Below are positions 33,366-41,554 of a stretch of 64,000 bases of DNA, piece after piece. Source of the DNA: Photobacterium profundum. GTDB lineage: Bacteria > Pseudomonadota > Gammaproteobacteria > Enterobacterales > Vibrionaceae. The notes below the pieces were generated by a model. That model was given only the letters and a program-made list of their open reading frames with translations, was not told the origin of the DNA and ran no database searches. Every line of letters starts with the position of its first letter. Positions within the stretch are counted from its first letter, which is position 1. A program made the translations under genes and the position numbers. Where the stretch lies: assembly GCF_003026285.1 (NCBI RefSeq), contig NZ_PYOD01000013.1:1-64000 (forward strand), read 5' to 3'.

Positions 33366-33393
33366 AAAAAAGCCCAGCCGAAGCTGAGCTTTA
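33366..33393 (-). terminator. terminator of the tRNA operon
   Basis: Minus-strand AAAGCTCAGC / GCTGGGCTTT stem (one mismatch) with a TTCG tetraloop, then a T run. It directly follows the last tRNA-Arg. Confidence 0.88.
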
Positions 33394-33398
33394 AATAA

Positions 33399-33475
33399 TG
33401 GTGCACGCGGGAGGATTCGAACCTCCGACCGCCTGGTTCGTAGCCAAGTACTCTATCCAGCTGAGCTACGCGTGC
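33399..33475 (-). tRNA. tRNA-Arg(ACG) copy 1
   Basis: 77 nt including encoded CCA. Acceptor stem GCACGCG/CGCGTGC, discriminator A, anticodon loop CTACGAA (ACG, to be deaminated to ICG by TadA), TTCGAAT T-loop. It is the promoter-distal gene of a 14-tRNA operon transcribed leftward and is followed by the operon terminator. All eleven Arg copies in the array are identical in sequence. Confidence 0.98.
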
Positions 33476-33532
33476 ACTAATTCTGCTTTACTACAAAGAC
33501 AATCACGAAATATTGTCATTGCGTTTTAATGA

Positions 33533-33609
33533 TGGTGCACGCGGGAGGATTCGAACCTCCGACCGCCTGGTTCGTAGCCAAGTACTCTATCCAGCTGAGC
33601 TACGCGTGC
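33533..33609 (-). tRNA. tRNA-Arg(ACG) copy 2
   Basis: Identical to copy 1; 57-base spacer to it. Confidence 0.98.
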
Positions 33610-33666
33610 ACTAATTCTGCTTTACTACAAAGACAATCACGAAATATTGCCATTGCGTTTTAATGA

Positions 33667-33743
33667 TGGTGCACGCGGGAGGATTCGAACCTCCGACCGC
33701 CTGGTTCGTAGCCAAGTACTCTATCCAGCTGAGCTACGCGTGC
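33667..33743 (-). tRNA. tRNA-Arg(ACG) copy 3
   Basis: Identical sequence; preceded in the transcript by the spacer variant with TACTGTCATT. Confidence 0.98.
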
Positions 33744-33800
33744 ACTAATTCTGTTTTACCACAAAGACAATCACGAAATACTGTCATTGCGTTTAAATGA

Positions 33801-33877
33801 TGGTGCACGCGGGAGGATTCGAACCTCCGACCGCCTGGTTCGTAGCCAAGTACTCTATCCAGCTGAGCTACGCGTGC
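33801..33877 (-). tRNA. tRNA-Arg(ACG) copy 4
   Basis: Identical sequence; left boundary of the second 402-bp unit. Confidence 0.98.
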
Positions 33878-33934
33878 ACTAATTCTGCTTTACTACAAAG
33901 ACAATCACGAAATATTGTCATTGCGTTTTAATGA

Positions 33935-34011
33935 TGGTGCACGCGGGAGGATTCGAACCTCCGACCGCCTGGTTCGTAGCCAAGTACTCTATCCAGCTGA
34001 GCTACGCGTGC
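33935..34011 (-). tRNA. tRNA-Arg(ACG) copy 5
   Basis: Identical sequence; counterpart of copy 2 in the duplicated unit. Confidence 0.98.
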
Positions 34012-34068
34012 ACTAATTCTGCTTTACTACAAAGACAATCACGAAATATTGCCATTGCGTTTTAATGA

Positions 34069-34145
34069 TGGTGCACGCGGGAGGATTCGAACCTCCGACC
34101 GCCTGGTTCGTAGCCAAGTACTCTATCCAGCTGAGCTACGCGTGC
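34069..34145 (-). tRNA. tRNA-Arg(ACG) copy 6
   Basis: Identical sequence; counterpart of copy 3 in the duplicated unit. Confidence 0.98.
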
Positions 34146-34202
34146 ACTAATTCTGTTTTACCACAAAGACAATCACGAAATACTGTCATTGCGTTTAAAT
34201 GA

Positions 34203-34279
34203 TGGTGCACGCGGGAGGATTCGAACCTCCGACCGCCTGGTTCGTAGCCAAGTACTCTATCCAGCTGAGCTACGCGTGC
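34203..34279 (-). tRNA. tRNA-Arg(ACG) copy 7
   Basis: Identical sequence; last Arg gene before the Ser-containing part of the array. Confidence 0.98.
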
Positions 34280-34368
34280 ACTGATGTTGCTTTACTTATC
34301 TTCCTGCTAAGAAAGATACTTATTAAAACAAGTCACTACTAAGTAGCAAACTAGCGTTAACGAAAGAA

Positions 34369-34460
34369 TGGCGGTGAAGGAGGGATTCGAACCCTCGATA
34401 CGGGATAAACCATATACTCCCTTAGCAGGGGAGCGCCTTCAGCCTCTCGGCCACCTCACC
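34369..34460 (-). tRNA. tRNA-Ser(GCT) copy 1
   Basis: 92 nt including CCA, a class II tRNA with long variable arm; anticodon stem-loop CTCCCCTGCTAAGGGAG gives GCT. Acceptor GGTGAGG pairs with CCTTCACC-type 3' strand with one wobble. Decodes AGC/AGU. Confidence 0.98.
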
Positions 34461-34472
34461 ACACGAATTAGA

Positions 34473-34549
34473 TGGTGCACGCGGGAGGATTCGAACCTCC
34501 GACCGCCTGGTTCGTAGCCAAGTACTCTATCCAGCTGAGCTACGCGTGC
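34473..34549 (-). tRNA. tRNA-Arg(ACG) copy 8
   Basis: Identical to the other Arg copies; only 12 bases from tRNA-Ser copy 1. Confidence 0.98.
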
Positions 34550-34603
34550 ACTAATTCTGTTTTACGACAACGACAACTGAAGAATGTCATTGCTTATAAA
34601 TAA

Positions 34604-34680
34604 TGGTGCACGCGGGAGGATTCGAACCTCCGACCGCCTGGTTCGTAGCCAAGTACTCTATCCAGCTGAGCTACGCGTGC
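34604..34680 (-). tRNA. tRNA-Arg(ACG) copy 9
   Basis: Identical sequence; flanked by the junction of the 401-bp duplication. Confidence 0.98.
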
Positions 34681-34769
34681 ACTGATGTTGCTTTACTTAT
34701 CTTCCTGCTAAGAAAGATACTTATTAAAACAAGTCACTACTAAGTAGCAAACTAGCGTTAACGAAAGAA

Positions 34770-34861
34770 TGGCGGTGAAGGAGGGATTCGAACCCTCGAT
34801 ACGGGATAAACCATATACTCCCTTAGCAGGGGAGCGCCTTCAGCCTCTCGGCCACCTCACC
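34770..34861 (-). tRNA. tRNA-Ser(GCT) copy 2
   Basis: Identical to Ser copy 1, within the second 401-bp unit. Confidence 0.98.
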
Positions 34862-34873
34862 ACACGAATTAGA

Positions 34874-34950
34874 TGGTGCACGCGGGAGGATTCGAACCTC
34901 CGACCGCCTGGTTCGTAGCCAAGTACTCTATCCAGCTGAGCTACGCGTGC
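34874..34950 (-). tRNA. tRNA-Arg(ACG) copy 10
   Basis: Identical to the other Arg copies; counterpart of copy 8. Confidence 0.98.
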
Positions 34951-35004
34951 ACTAATTCTGTTTTACGACAACGACAACTGAAGAATGTCATTGCTTATAA
35001 ATAA

Positions 35005-35081
35005 TGGTGCACGCGGGAGGATTCGAACCTCCGACCGCCTGGTTCGTAGCCAAGTACTCTATCCAGCTGAGCTACGCGTGC
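35005..35081 (-). tRNA. tRNA-Arg(ACG) copy 11
   Basis: Identical sequence; counterpart of copy 9 and the first Arg gene in the transcript. Confidence 0.98.
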
Positions 35082-35118
35082 ACTGATGTTGCTTTTCCAC
35101 AATGCCATTAAAAAATAA

Positions 35119-35210
35119 TGGCGGTGAAGGAGGGATTCGAACCCTCGATACGGGATAAACCATATACTCCCTTAGCAGGGGAGCGCCTTCAGCCTCTCGG
35201 CCACCTCACC
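35119..35210 (-). tRNA. tRNA-Ser(GCT) copy 3, first gene of the operon
   Basis: Same sequence as the other Ser copies; promoter-proximal, 15 bases downstream of the -10 hexamer at 35226-35231. A plus-strand frame beginning at 35118 (MAVKEGFEPSIRD) is the familiar antisense-tRNA artefact and is not a gene. Confidence 0.98.
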
Positions 35211-35225
35211 GTGTTTCGGGGGCTC

Positions 35226-35253
35226 ATATTACTGCCAGCCAAAAATAAGTCAA
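35226..35253 (-). promoter_or_regulatory. strong promoter of the tRNA operon
   Basis: Minus-strand TTGACT (35248-35253), 16-base spacer, TAATAT (35226-35231), followed by the GC-rich discriminator GAGCCCCC typical of stringently controlled stable-RNA promoters. Confidence 0.88.
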
Positions 35254-35261
35254 ACACTTTA

Positions 35262-35279
35262 TTGCCAAAAAACGGCAAT
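35262..35279. other. small inverted repeat upstream of the tRNA promoter
   Basis: ATTGCC and GGCAAT (read on the minus strand) flank a T-rich loop, a few bases upstream of the -35 hexamer. It could be a second terminator protecting the tRNA promoter from csrA readthrough, or a binding site. Confidence 0.35.
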
Positions 35280-35334
35280 AGCAGCACGCATGCACATTTA
35301 ATAGCCAACACGGCAACTAATCCAACGTAACTAT

Positions 35335-35355
35335 CGAAATATTTGGCATATTTCG
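35335..35355. other. 8-bp perfect inverted repeat between csrA and the tRNA operon
   Basis: CGAAATAT-TTGGC-ATATTTCG. Symmetry suits a dimeric DNA-binding protein; no known consensus is recognised. Confidence 0.3.
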
Positions 35356-35400
35356 TTAAAGCTAACAAAATATAATTTGTATCTAGGTCAAGCTTGAGAC

Positions 35401-35431
35401 AAAAAAGGCCAGCATACTATCGCCGACCTAT
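35401..35431 (-). terminator. terminator of csrA
   Basis: Minus-strand AGGTCGGC / GCTGGCCT (with wobbles) and six T residues, directly after the csrA stop. Confidence 0.78.
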
Positions 35432-35436
35432 TTGTA

Positions 35437-35634
35437 TTAGAAGTTGCCAGAACCTTGAGTTCCGTTTTCTTTTTCAGCTTGAATTCGCATGTAGATTTCT
35501 TCACGGTGAACAGATACTTCTTTAGGCGCGTTAACACCAATGCGAACTTGGTTACCCTTAACACCAAGTACAGTAACTGTTACTTCATCACCAATCATTA
35601 GCGTTTCACCAACGCGACGAGTCAAAATTAGCAT
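35437..35634 (-). CDS. csrA: carbon storage regulator CsrA
   Basis: Small dimeric RNA-binding protein that binds GGA motifs near ribosome binding sites to control carbon metabolism, motility and biofilm. The 65-residue protein starts MLILTRRVGETLMIGDEVTV and keeps the RNA-contact residues Leu4 and Arg44 regions (VHREEIYMRI). AAGGAG lies 8 bases before the ATG. Upstream genes are lysC and alaS; the tRNA array lies downstream, an arrangement seen in Vibrio. BarA, which drives the sRNAs that sequester CsrA, is also encoded in the window (59172). Confidence 0.98.
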   Translation of the reverse strand: MLILTRRVGETLMIGDEVTVTVLGVKGNQVRIGVNAPKEVSVHREEIYMRIQAEKENGTQGSGNF

Positions 35635-35719
35635 TCGTGTGCTCCTTGAGTTATCTCAGTTTTATAAGAATTAATAGTTATTATCCAGCAAAATTTACTA
35701 CAGCGTAAATGGTCTCAGC

Positions 35720-36898
35720 TCAATAAATAGCGAGAAGAGGTAGATTATCCAGACTTTGCTGCTCTACCACAAACCTTTTGTGGATGATATCAACAGCTAA
35801 CTTATGATTATCTTTATCTATCAAAAAAGAAAGGCAATCAGTTTGTTGCTGCTTATGGTGCACAATAATGCCTGCTTCTGATAAGAAAATACGAATTTCA
35901 TCCGCATATTCCAATACATCATTCCCTATCATAGATAGAGTTGAAACATCACCAATATGGCGCATTTTTTCATCTAACACTAGTCTAAGTCGTGCTAAAT
36001 CGTCATTTGAAGCAACAATTTGTGTGGAATCTGCTTTTGCAGTCACACTCCAAACCTCCACCCCAAATATACTTAATTGTCTTTGTAGCTCATCTTTAGA
36101 TAGCTCAACCTCCAACAATGCTTGATTACCTAAAATGGCAATACCAACAATAGAAGGTGTTGACGCTATGTCAAAATTTACAAGAGTCCCCTCTCCCTCA
36201 TCAAACGATGAAAGCACCCGTAAAGGAACACTGTGCTGAAGAGCATACTCAACTGACTGTAATTGTAGCACTTTAGCACCTTTACTCGCCATTGTTCTCA
36301 TATGTTCAAAATGAATCACATTTAAACGTCTGGCATCAGGCACTAAACGGGGGTCTGTCGAATAGACCCCATCTACATCTGTAAATATTTGGCATTCAGT
36401 TGCATTCAAAGCGCTCGCAATCGCAACAGCAGTCGTATCTGAACCGCCTCGCCCTAAGGTCGTGATATTGTTATCACTATCACGCCCTTGAAAGCCTGCC
36501 ACAACAACAACGTCACCTTGTTCAAGTAACGCCGTTAAACGCTTTGTCTCAACTTCAGTGATACTGGCATTATTAAATACATTATCCGTTCGAATAGTCA
36601 CTTGATCAGCAGTTAAGGATTGCGCCTTAATGCCTCGCCTATTCAAAGCCATCGCAAGTAAAGCAATAGACACTTGCTCACCCGCTGATAATAAGACATC
36701 CAACTCTCTAGGTGTTGGAATCTCATCAATTTGTTTTGCCAACCCTAACAAGCGATTTGTTTCACCTGCCATCGCTGACAATACAACAACTATCTGATGA
36801 CCTTGCTGATATGTTTTCATTACACGATCAGCTACAGCTTCAATTCGGTCAATACTACCTACCGACGTACCACCAAACTTCTGCACTAATAATGTCAC
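35720..36898 (-). CDS. lysC: aspartate kinase
   Basis: Phosphorylates aspartate, first step to Lys, Thr and Met. The 392-residue protein has the kinase signature VQKFGGTSVG at the N-terminus, GRGGSDTTAVAIA and the FTDVDGVYSTDPR motif, followed by tandem ACT domains (about 260-390) that suggest feedback control. It is a shorter monofunctional form than E. coli LysC (449). The start is GTG at 36898 with AGAGGTGA upstream. It lies 16 bases after alaS and 85 bases before csrA, and there is no room for a lysine riboswitch. Which amino acid inhibits it cannot be read from the sequence. Confidence 0.9.
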   Translation of the reverse strand: MTLLVQKFGGTSVGSIDRIEAVADRVMKTYQQGHQIVVVLSAMAGETNRLLGLAKQIDEIPTPRELDVLLSAGEQVSIALLAMALNRRGIKAQSLTADQVTIRTDNVFNNASITEVETKRLTALLEQGDVVVVAGFQGRDSDNNITTLGRGGSDTTAVAIASALNATECQIFTDVDGVYSTDPRLVPDARRLNVIHFEHMRTMASKGAKVLQLQSVEYALQHSVPLRVLSSFDEGEGTLVNFDIASTPSIVGIAILGNQALLEVELSKDELQRQLSIFGVEVWSVTAKADSTQIVASNDDLARLRLVLDEKMRHIGDVSTLSMIGNDVLEYADEIRIFLSEAGIIVHHKQQQTDCLSFLIDKDNHKLAVDIIHKRFVVEQQSLDNLPLLAIY

Positions 36899-36914
36899 TT
36901 CACCTCTCCAATAT

Positions 36915-39536
36915 TTACAATTTTTCAGTTAACCAAGGAGTAACAGATTCAAGAGCTGCTGGTAATGCAGCTGCATCTGTGCCGCCAGCTTGAGCCATGT
37001 CAGGACGACCGCCACCTTTACCACCAACTTGCTGGGCAACCATATTCACAAGCTCACCCGCTTTCACTTTGCCAGTAAGATCTTTCGTTACACCAACGAT
37101 TAAACCAACTTTATCGCCACTTACATTACCAAGAACAACGATACCGCTGCCTAACTTATTCTTTATTTCATCTAGCATGCCACGCAGTGCTTTATTGTCA
37201 GCACCATCAAGCTGAGTGATCAATACTTTCACTCCATTGATTTCTTTCGCTTGATCAAGCAAACCTGCACTTTCTTGTGCGGCAAGTTTATCTTGAAGCT
37301 GCTGAATATCTTTTTCTAATTGCTTACTGTGTGCCAGTAACGCGCTCACTTTTGTTGCAACAGAAGCAGCATCAGACTTAACAATACTTGCCGTTTCAGA
37401 CAACAATGCTTCTTGTGCATGTAATGCATCAATAGCAGCAGCGCCCGTTACCGCTTCAATACGACGAATACCGGCCGCAATACCACCTTCAGAGGTGATC
37501 TTGAATAAACCAATATCACCGGTATTTTTCGCGTGAATACCACCACATAGCTCAGTTGAGAATTCACCCATGCTAAGTACGCGTACTTCATCATCGTATT
37601 TCTCGCCAAACAGTGCCATTGCACCTTTTTGCTTAGCAGATTCAATATCCATGATGTTGGTATCAATACTGTGGTTCAAACGAATTTGTTCATTAACAAC
37701 ACGCTCGATTTCACGCAATTGTTCAGGTTTAACAGCTTCAAGATTAGAGAAGTCAAAGCGCAGTGCATCAGCCTTCACTAATGAGCCTTTCTGAGCAACG
37801 TGTTCACCTAGCAAGTTACGCAATGCAGAGTGCAGCAAGTGTGTTGCTGAGTGGTTCAATGTAATCGCAGCGCGACGAGCTACATCAACTTGAGCTTCAA
37901 GTTTATCGCCAATGTTAAGCGCACCTTGTACCAGTGACCCTTGATGACCGATTGCAGCGCCGAACTTTTGCGTATCAGTTACATTAAACATTGTGCTTTC
38001 TGCTGTTAGAACACCAGCATCACCACATTGACCACCAGACTCTGCATAGAACGGTGTGTTATCAAGGATGATTAATGCATCTTCACCAGCAAGAATGCTA
38101 TCAACTGCTTCACCATCGCGGTAAAGCGCAATGATACGACTTTGTGCTGCTGTGCCAGTGTAGCCACAGAACTCAGTGTTAACGTCTACTTTGATTGATT
38201 CATTGTAATCAACACCAAATTTACCCGCTTCGCGCGCACGTTGACGTTGTGCTTCCATCGCATTATTGAAGCCTTCTTCATCAATGGTGAAATCACGCTC
38301 ACGTGCAACATCGTTGGTTAAATCTGCAGGAAAACCGTATGTGTCATACAGTTTAAATACCGTTTCACCATCAAGCTCTTTGCCGCTTAAGTTATCTAAA
38401 GCATCATTTAAGATTGTCAAACCACGGTCAAGTGTACGACCAAAGTTGTCTTCTTCAATCTTCAATACTTTTTCAACAAGCGCTTGTTGTTTCTTCAGCT
38501 CTTCACCAGCAGTGCCCATGATTTCAGCTAAAGGACCCGCTAGCTTGTAGAAGAATGCACCGGTTGCGCCTAATTTGTTACCGTGGCGTACTGCACGACG
38601 AATAATACGACGAAGCACATAACCACGACCTTCGTTTGAAGGCATAACACCATCAACGATTAAGAACGCACAAGAACGGATGTGGTCAGCCACAACGCGC
38701 AATGATTGATTAGACAGATCTTCGTAACCAATCACTTCTGCAGACTTTTTAATTAGAGTCTGGAAGATATCAATTTCATAGTTAGAGTGAACGCCCTGCA
38801 TAATCGCAGCAATACGCTCAATACCCATACCAGTATCAACAGAAGGCTTAGGTAACGGCTCCATTGTGCCGTCAGCTTGACGGTTAAACTGCATGAATAC
38901 GTTGTTCCAGATCTCGATGAAACGGTCACCATCTTCTTCTGGTGTACCAGGACGACCGCCCCAAATATGTTCACCGTGATCATAGAAAATTTCAGTACAA
39001 GGGCCACAAGGGCCGGTGTCACCCATCTGCCAGAAATTGTCTGAAGCGTAAGGTGCCCCCTTGTTGTCGCCGATACGTACGATACGATCTGCAGGGATAC
39101 CCATTTCTTTATTCCAGATGTCGAATGCTTCGTCATCTGTTTCGTAAATCGTTACCAATAGACGATCTTGAGGCAAGCCCAATACATCAGTTAAAAACTC
39201 CCAAGCATACTTAATCGCGTCTTGCTTGAAATAATCACCGAAACTGAAATTACCCAGCATTTCAAAGAAAGTATGGTGACGGGCAGTAAAGCCAACATTT
39301 TCTAGATCATTGTGCTTACCACCGGCACGTACACAGCGTTGAGCAGTTGTCGCTCGAGTGTAGCTGCGCTTTTCAATACCTAGAAAAGTATCTTTAAATT
39401 GATTCATACCTGCATTGGTAAACAACAACGTTGGGTCGTTGGCAGGTACAAGAGAAGAGCTCTCCACTATTTGGTGGCCTTTGCTCTCAAAAAACGCTAG
39501 AAACGCACGGCGAATCTCATCAGTGCTCATGTACAT
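36915..39536 (-). CDS. alaS: alanyl-tRNA synthetase
   Basis: Class II synthetase. The 873-residue product (E. coli about 876) has the catalytic core with PTLLFTNAGMNQFKD and HHTFFEMLGNFSFGDYFK, the editing domain with HSATHLLHSALR and CGGIHAKNTGDIG zinc ligands, and a C-Ala domain with GKGGGRPDMAQAGG. I chose the ATG at 39536 since AGGA lies 7 bases upstream; an open extension of 33 codons further up has no support. First gene of alaS-lysC-csrA. Confidence 0.97.
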   Translation of the reverse strand: MYMSTDEIRRAFLAFFESKGHQIVESSSLVPANDPTLLFTNAGMNQFKDTFLGIEKRSYTRATTAQRCVRAGGKHNDLENVGFTARHHTFFEMLGNFSFGDYFKQDAIKYAWEFLTDVLGLPQDRLLVTIYETDDEAFDIWNKEMGIPADRIVRIGDNKGAPYASDNFWQMGDTGPCGPCTEIFYDHGEHIWGGRPGTPEEDGDRFIEIWNNVFMQFNRQADGTMEPLPKPSVDTGMGIERIAAIMQGVHSNYEIDIFQTLIKKSAEVIGYEDLSNQSLRVVADHIRSCAFLIVDGVMPSNEGRGYVLRRIIRRAVRHGNKLGATGAFFYKLAGPLAEIMGTAGEELKKQQALVEKVLKIEEDNFGRTLDRGLTILNDALDNLSGKELDGETVFKLYDTYGFPADLTNDVARERDFTIDEEGFNNAMEAQRQRAREAGKFGVDYNESIKVDVNTEFCGYTGTAAQSRIIALYRDGEAVDSILAGEDALIILDNTPFYAESGGQCGDAGVLTAESTMFNVTDTQKFGAAIGHQGSLVQGALNIGDKLEAQVDVARRAAITLNHSATHLLHSALRNLLGEHVAQKGSLVKADALRFDFSNLEAVKPEQLREIERVVNEQIRLNHSIDTNIMDIESAKQKGAMALFGEKYDDEVRVLSMGEFSTELCGGIHAKNTGDIGLFKITSEGGIAAGIRRIEAVTGAAAIDALHAQEALLSETASIVKSDAASVATKVSALLAHSKQLEKDIQQLQDKLAAQESAGLLDQAKEINGVKVLITQLDGADNKALRGMLDEIKNKLGSGIVVLGNVSGDKVGLIVGVTKDLTGKVKAGELVNMVAQQVGGKGGGRPDMAQAGGTDAAALPAALESVTPWLTEKL

Positions 39537-39769
39537 TGGGAAATCCTGAATAGATGCTTTATAGAAACCAGAATTATCGCCTTTAAGCGATAGTATCGGA
39601 CTAAGATAAATTTTTTGGCGGTCATTGTAAAACAACCACTGTGGGAACGGGAAATATTATGTTAAAAATTAACGTAAATAATGACACTTTAACCACTAAA
39701 TATGCGGTTAATTGCTAGAAGGAGGCTATGTGGCAGTCGTTAGAGCAAATCGTTATAATTGATTTCAGG

Positions 39770-40234
39770 TTACTCATCATCTCGAATATTCAATGCATAG
39801 CTTATTTGGTCTGAGTCAAACCCTCGATATTCCATAAAACGATAACGCTTGGCTTTTTCTTTAAGTGTATCGGCATCACTAATACCAAACTTTCGCAGAG
39901 CAACATCTTTCGCATGTTCAAACCAATCAACATCGCACTCTTCAAAAACTAAATTAATGATAGCCTCAGATATACCTTTCTTTTTTAACTCTTCTCTAAG
40001 ACGCAGCTCTCCCAGCCCTTTCGCAATACTATTTCGTACAATGAGTGATGTATAGCGGTGATCATTCAACCAACCATGCTCAAGGCAATCGGTAATTGCA
40101 CTGTCGATTTCATCTTGCCCATAGTGTTTACCTTGAAGTTTTATTCGTAACTCCATTTCGGCATGATCACGGCGTGATAAATACCCAATAGCCACTTGTT
40201 TAGCTGTTACTTTGTGAGAGCTATTCTTTGTCAT
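39770..40234 (-). CDS. recX: RecA regulatory protein RecX
   Basis: Binds RecA filaments and limits their extension. The 154-residue protein is built of three-helix RecX repeats with the typical YLSRRDHAEMELRIKL and ITDCLEHGWLNDHRYT patterns. It lies downstream of recA with a strong hairpin between, as in E. coli where recX is made by readthrough. Confidence 0.94.
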   Translation of the reverse strand: MTKNSSHKVTAKQVAIGYLSRRDHAEMELRIKLQGKHYGQDEIDSAITDCLEHGWLNDHRYTSLIVRNSIAKGLGELRLREELKKKGISEAIINLVFEECDVDWFEHAKDVALRKFGISDADTLKEKAKRYRFMEYRGFDSDQISYALNIRDDE

Positions 40235-40254
40235 ATTAAATTTCCATTAAACAA

Positions 40255-40289
40255 AAAGCGGGCTTTGTATACGCTACAAAGCCCGCTTT
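40255..40289 (-). terminator. terminator between recA and recX
   Basis: A perfect 15-bp stem (AAAGCGGGCTTTGTA and its inverse), 5-nt loop, with T-rich tail on the minus strand. It would keep recX expression a small fraction of recA. Confidence 0.9.
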
Positions 40290-40354
40290 CTTATTCATTT
40301 ATGAAAACTGTTCCAGAAGAGATATACCTTCATATTACAGCTGCTTCAGCTCTC

Positions 40355-41416
40355 TTATTTTAGAGCTTCAGCTTCATCTTTTTTTGAACCTGATTTTTTT
40401 GCATCAGTTTCTTCTACTTCTTCCACTGCTGGTGATAACAGCATGTCACGTAGTAGTTTTTCAATCTCTTCAGCTATTGCTGGATTTTCGACTAGGTGCT
40501 TACAAGAATTAGCCTTACCTTGGCCAATTTTATTACCTTTATAGCTGTACCAAGCACCCGCTTTTTCTACAAGCTTATGCTTAACACCTAGATCAATGAG
40601 TTCACCGTTACGATTAAAGCCTTGACCATAAAGAATTTGTGTTTCAGCCTGCTTAAACGGTGCAGCAATTTTATTTTTAACAACCTTGATGCGTGTTTCG
40701 TTACCAACAACTTCATCACCATCTTTAATTGCACCAGTACGGCGAATATCAAGACGAACAGATGCGTAGAACTTAAGGGCATTACCACCAGTAGTCGTTT
40801 CTGGGTTGCCAAACATCACACCAATTTTCATACGAATTTGGTTGATGAAGATACACATACAGTTTGATTGCTTCAGGTTACCAGTCAGCTTACGCATCGC
40901 TTGAGAAAGCATACGTGCTTGTAAACCCATATGTGAATCACCCATCTCGCCTTCAATTTCAGCTTTAGGTGTTAAAGCCGCAACAGAATCGATTACGATA
41001 AGATCAACAGCACCAGAGCGTGCTAGTGCATCACAAATTTCTAATGCTTGCTCACCCGTGTCTGGTTGAGAAACAAGTAACTGGTCAATATCAACACCCA
41101 GCTTCTGGGCATAGATTGGATCCAATGCGTGTTCAGCATCAATAAAAGCACACGTTTTATTTACGCGTTGCGCCGCGGCAATTGTTTCAAGCGTTAGCGT
41201 TGTTTTACCTGATGATTCCGGACCATAGATTTCAACGATACGCCCCATAGGTAAACCACCAGCACCTAATGCGATATCAAGTGAAAGTGAACCAGTTGAA
41301 ATAGTTTCAATATCCATTGTGCGGTTGTCGCCCAACTTCATGATTGAACCTTTACCAAATTGCTTTTCAATCTGACCTAACGCTGCGGCAAGAGCCTTCT
41401 GCTTATTATCGTCCAT
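40355..41416 (-). CDS. recA: recombinase RecA
   Basis: Homologous recombination and SOS coprotease. The 353-residue protein (E. coli also 353) has Walker A GPESSGKT (65-72), the LIVIDSVAALTPKAE Walker B/L1 region, ETTTGGNALKFYASVRLDIR L2 region and an acidic C-terminal tail (VEEVEETDAKK). The start at 41416 has GGAGAG 4 bases upstream; an open frame begins four codons earlier without support. A LexA box sits within the promoter. Confidence 0.98.
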   Translation of the reverse strand: MDDNKQKALAAALGQIEKQFGKGSIMKLGDNRTMDIETISTGSLSLDIALGAGGLPMGRIVEIYGPESSGKTTLTLETIAAAQRVNKTCAFIDAEHALDPIYAQKLGVDIDQLLVSQPDTGEQALEICDALARSGAVDLIVIDSVAALTPKAEIEGEMGDSHMGLQARMLSQAMRKLTGNLKQSNCMCIFINQIRMKIGVMFGNPETTTGGNALKFYASVRLDIRRTGAIKDGDEVVGNETRIKVVKNKIAAPFKQAETQILYGQGFNRNGELIDLGVKHKLVEKAGAWYSYKGNKIGQGKANSCKHLVENPAIAEEIEKLLRDMLLSPAVEEVEETDAKKSGSKKDEAEALK

Positions 41417-41470
41417 TCGACTCTCCAACGGATGCTTAAATGAAATTACTGAACTTGCTTAATGATGATC

Positions 41471-41498
41471 AGTATACTGTCTATTCATACAGTGTCTA
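41471..41498 (-). promoter_or_regulatory. recA promoter with LexA box
   Basis: Minus-strand TAGACA -35 (41493-41498) and TATACT -10 (41471-41476) flank a 16-base spacer that is exactly the LexA box CTGTATGAATAGACAG (41477-41492; consensus CTGTATAT-N4-ACAG with CTG-N10-CAG). LexA binding would block both hexamers. Confidence 0.92.
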
Positions 41499-41554
41499 GC
41501 ACTGTGTGATATTTTTTTTATCTTTGCACTTCGCCTGAAAATAACAAAGTACCA

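Larger units (their letters stand above)
33399..34202 (-). repeat. 402-bp head-to-tail duplication of three tRNA-Arg units
   Basis: Bases 33399-33800 and 33801-34202 look identical. Each holds three 134-bp units (77-nt tRNA-Arg plus 57-nt spacer), and the three spacer variants differ at a few positions, for example TATTGTCATT, TATTGCCATT and TACTGTCATT. The same order of variants recurs in both halves, so three units were duplicated together after they had diverged. Confidence 0.92.
34280..35081 (-). repeat. 401-bp head-to-tail duplication of a Ser-Arg-Arg tRNA unit
   Basis: Bases 34280-34680 and 34681-35081 look identical. Each has an 89-base spacer, tRNA-Ser(GCT), a 12-base spacer, tRNA-Arg, a 54-base spacer and tRNA-Arg. 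The third tRNA-Ser at 35119 has a different, shorter neighbouring spacer and lies outside the duplication. Confidence 0.92.

Noticed and set aside
33005..33406. Minus-strand frame of 133 codons
   Set aside because: No ribosome binding site, crosses the repeat copy, the tRNA-operon terminator and the start of a tRNA, low-complexity A/T content.
33399..34279. Regular direct repeats with constant spacing, superficially like a CRISPR array
   Set aside because: The repeats are 77-nt tRNA-Arg genes, the spacers are near-identical to each other and no cas genes are present.
35118..35330. Plus-strand frame MAVKEGFEPSIRD... starting inside a tRNA
   Set aside because: It is the antisense of tRNA-Ser(GCT) plus intergenic DNA; the same phantom protein is a well-known annotation artefact.
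35635..35719. Lysine riboswitch for lysC
   Set aside because: lysC is 16 bases after alaS, leaving no leader; the 85 bases after lysC precede csrA and show no riboswitch-like structure.
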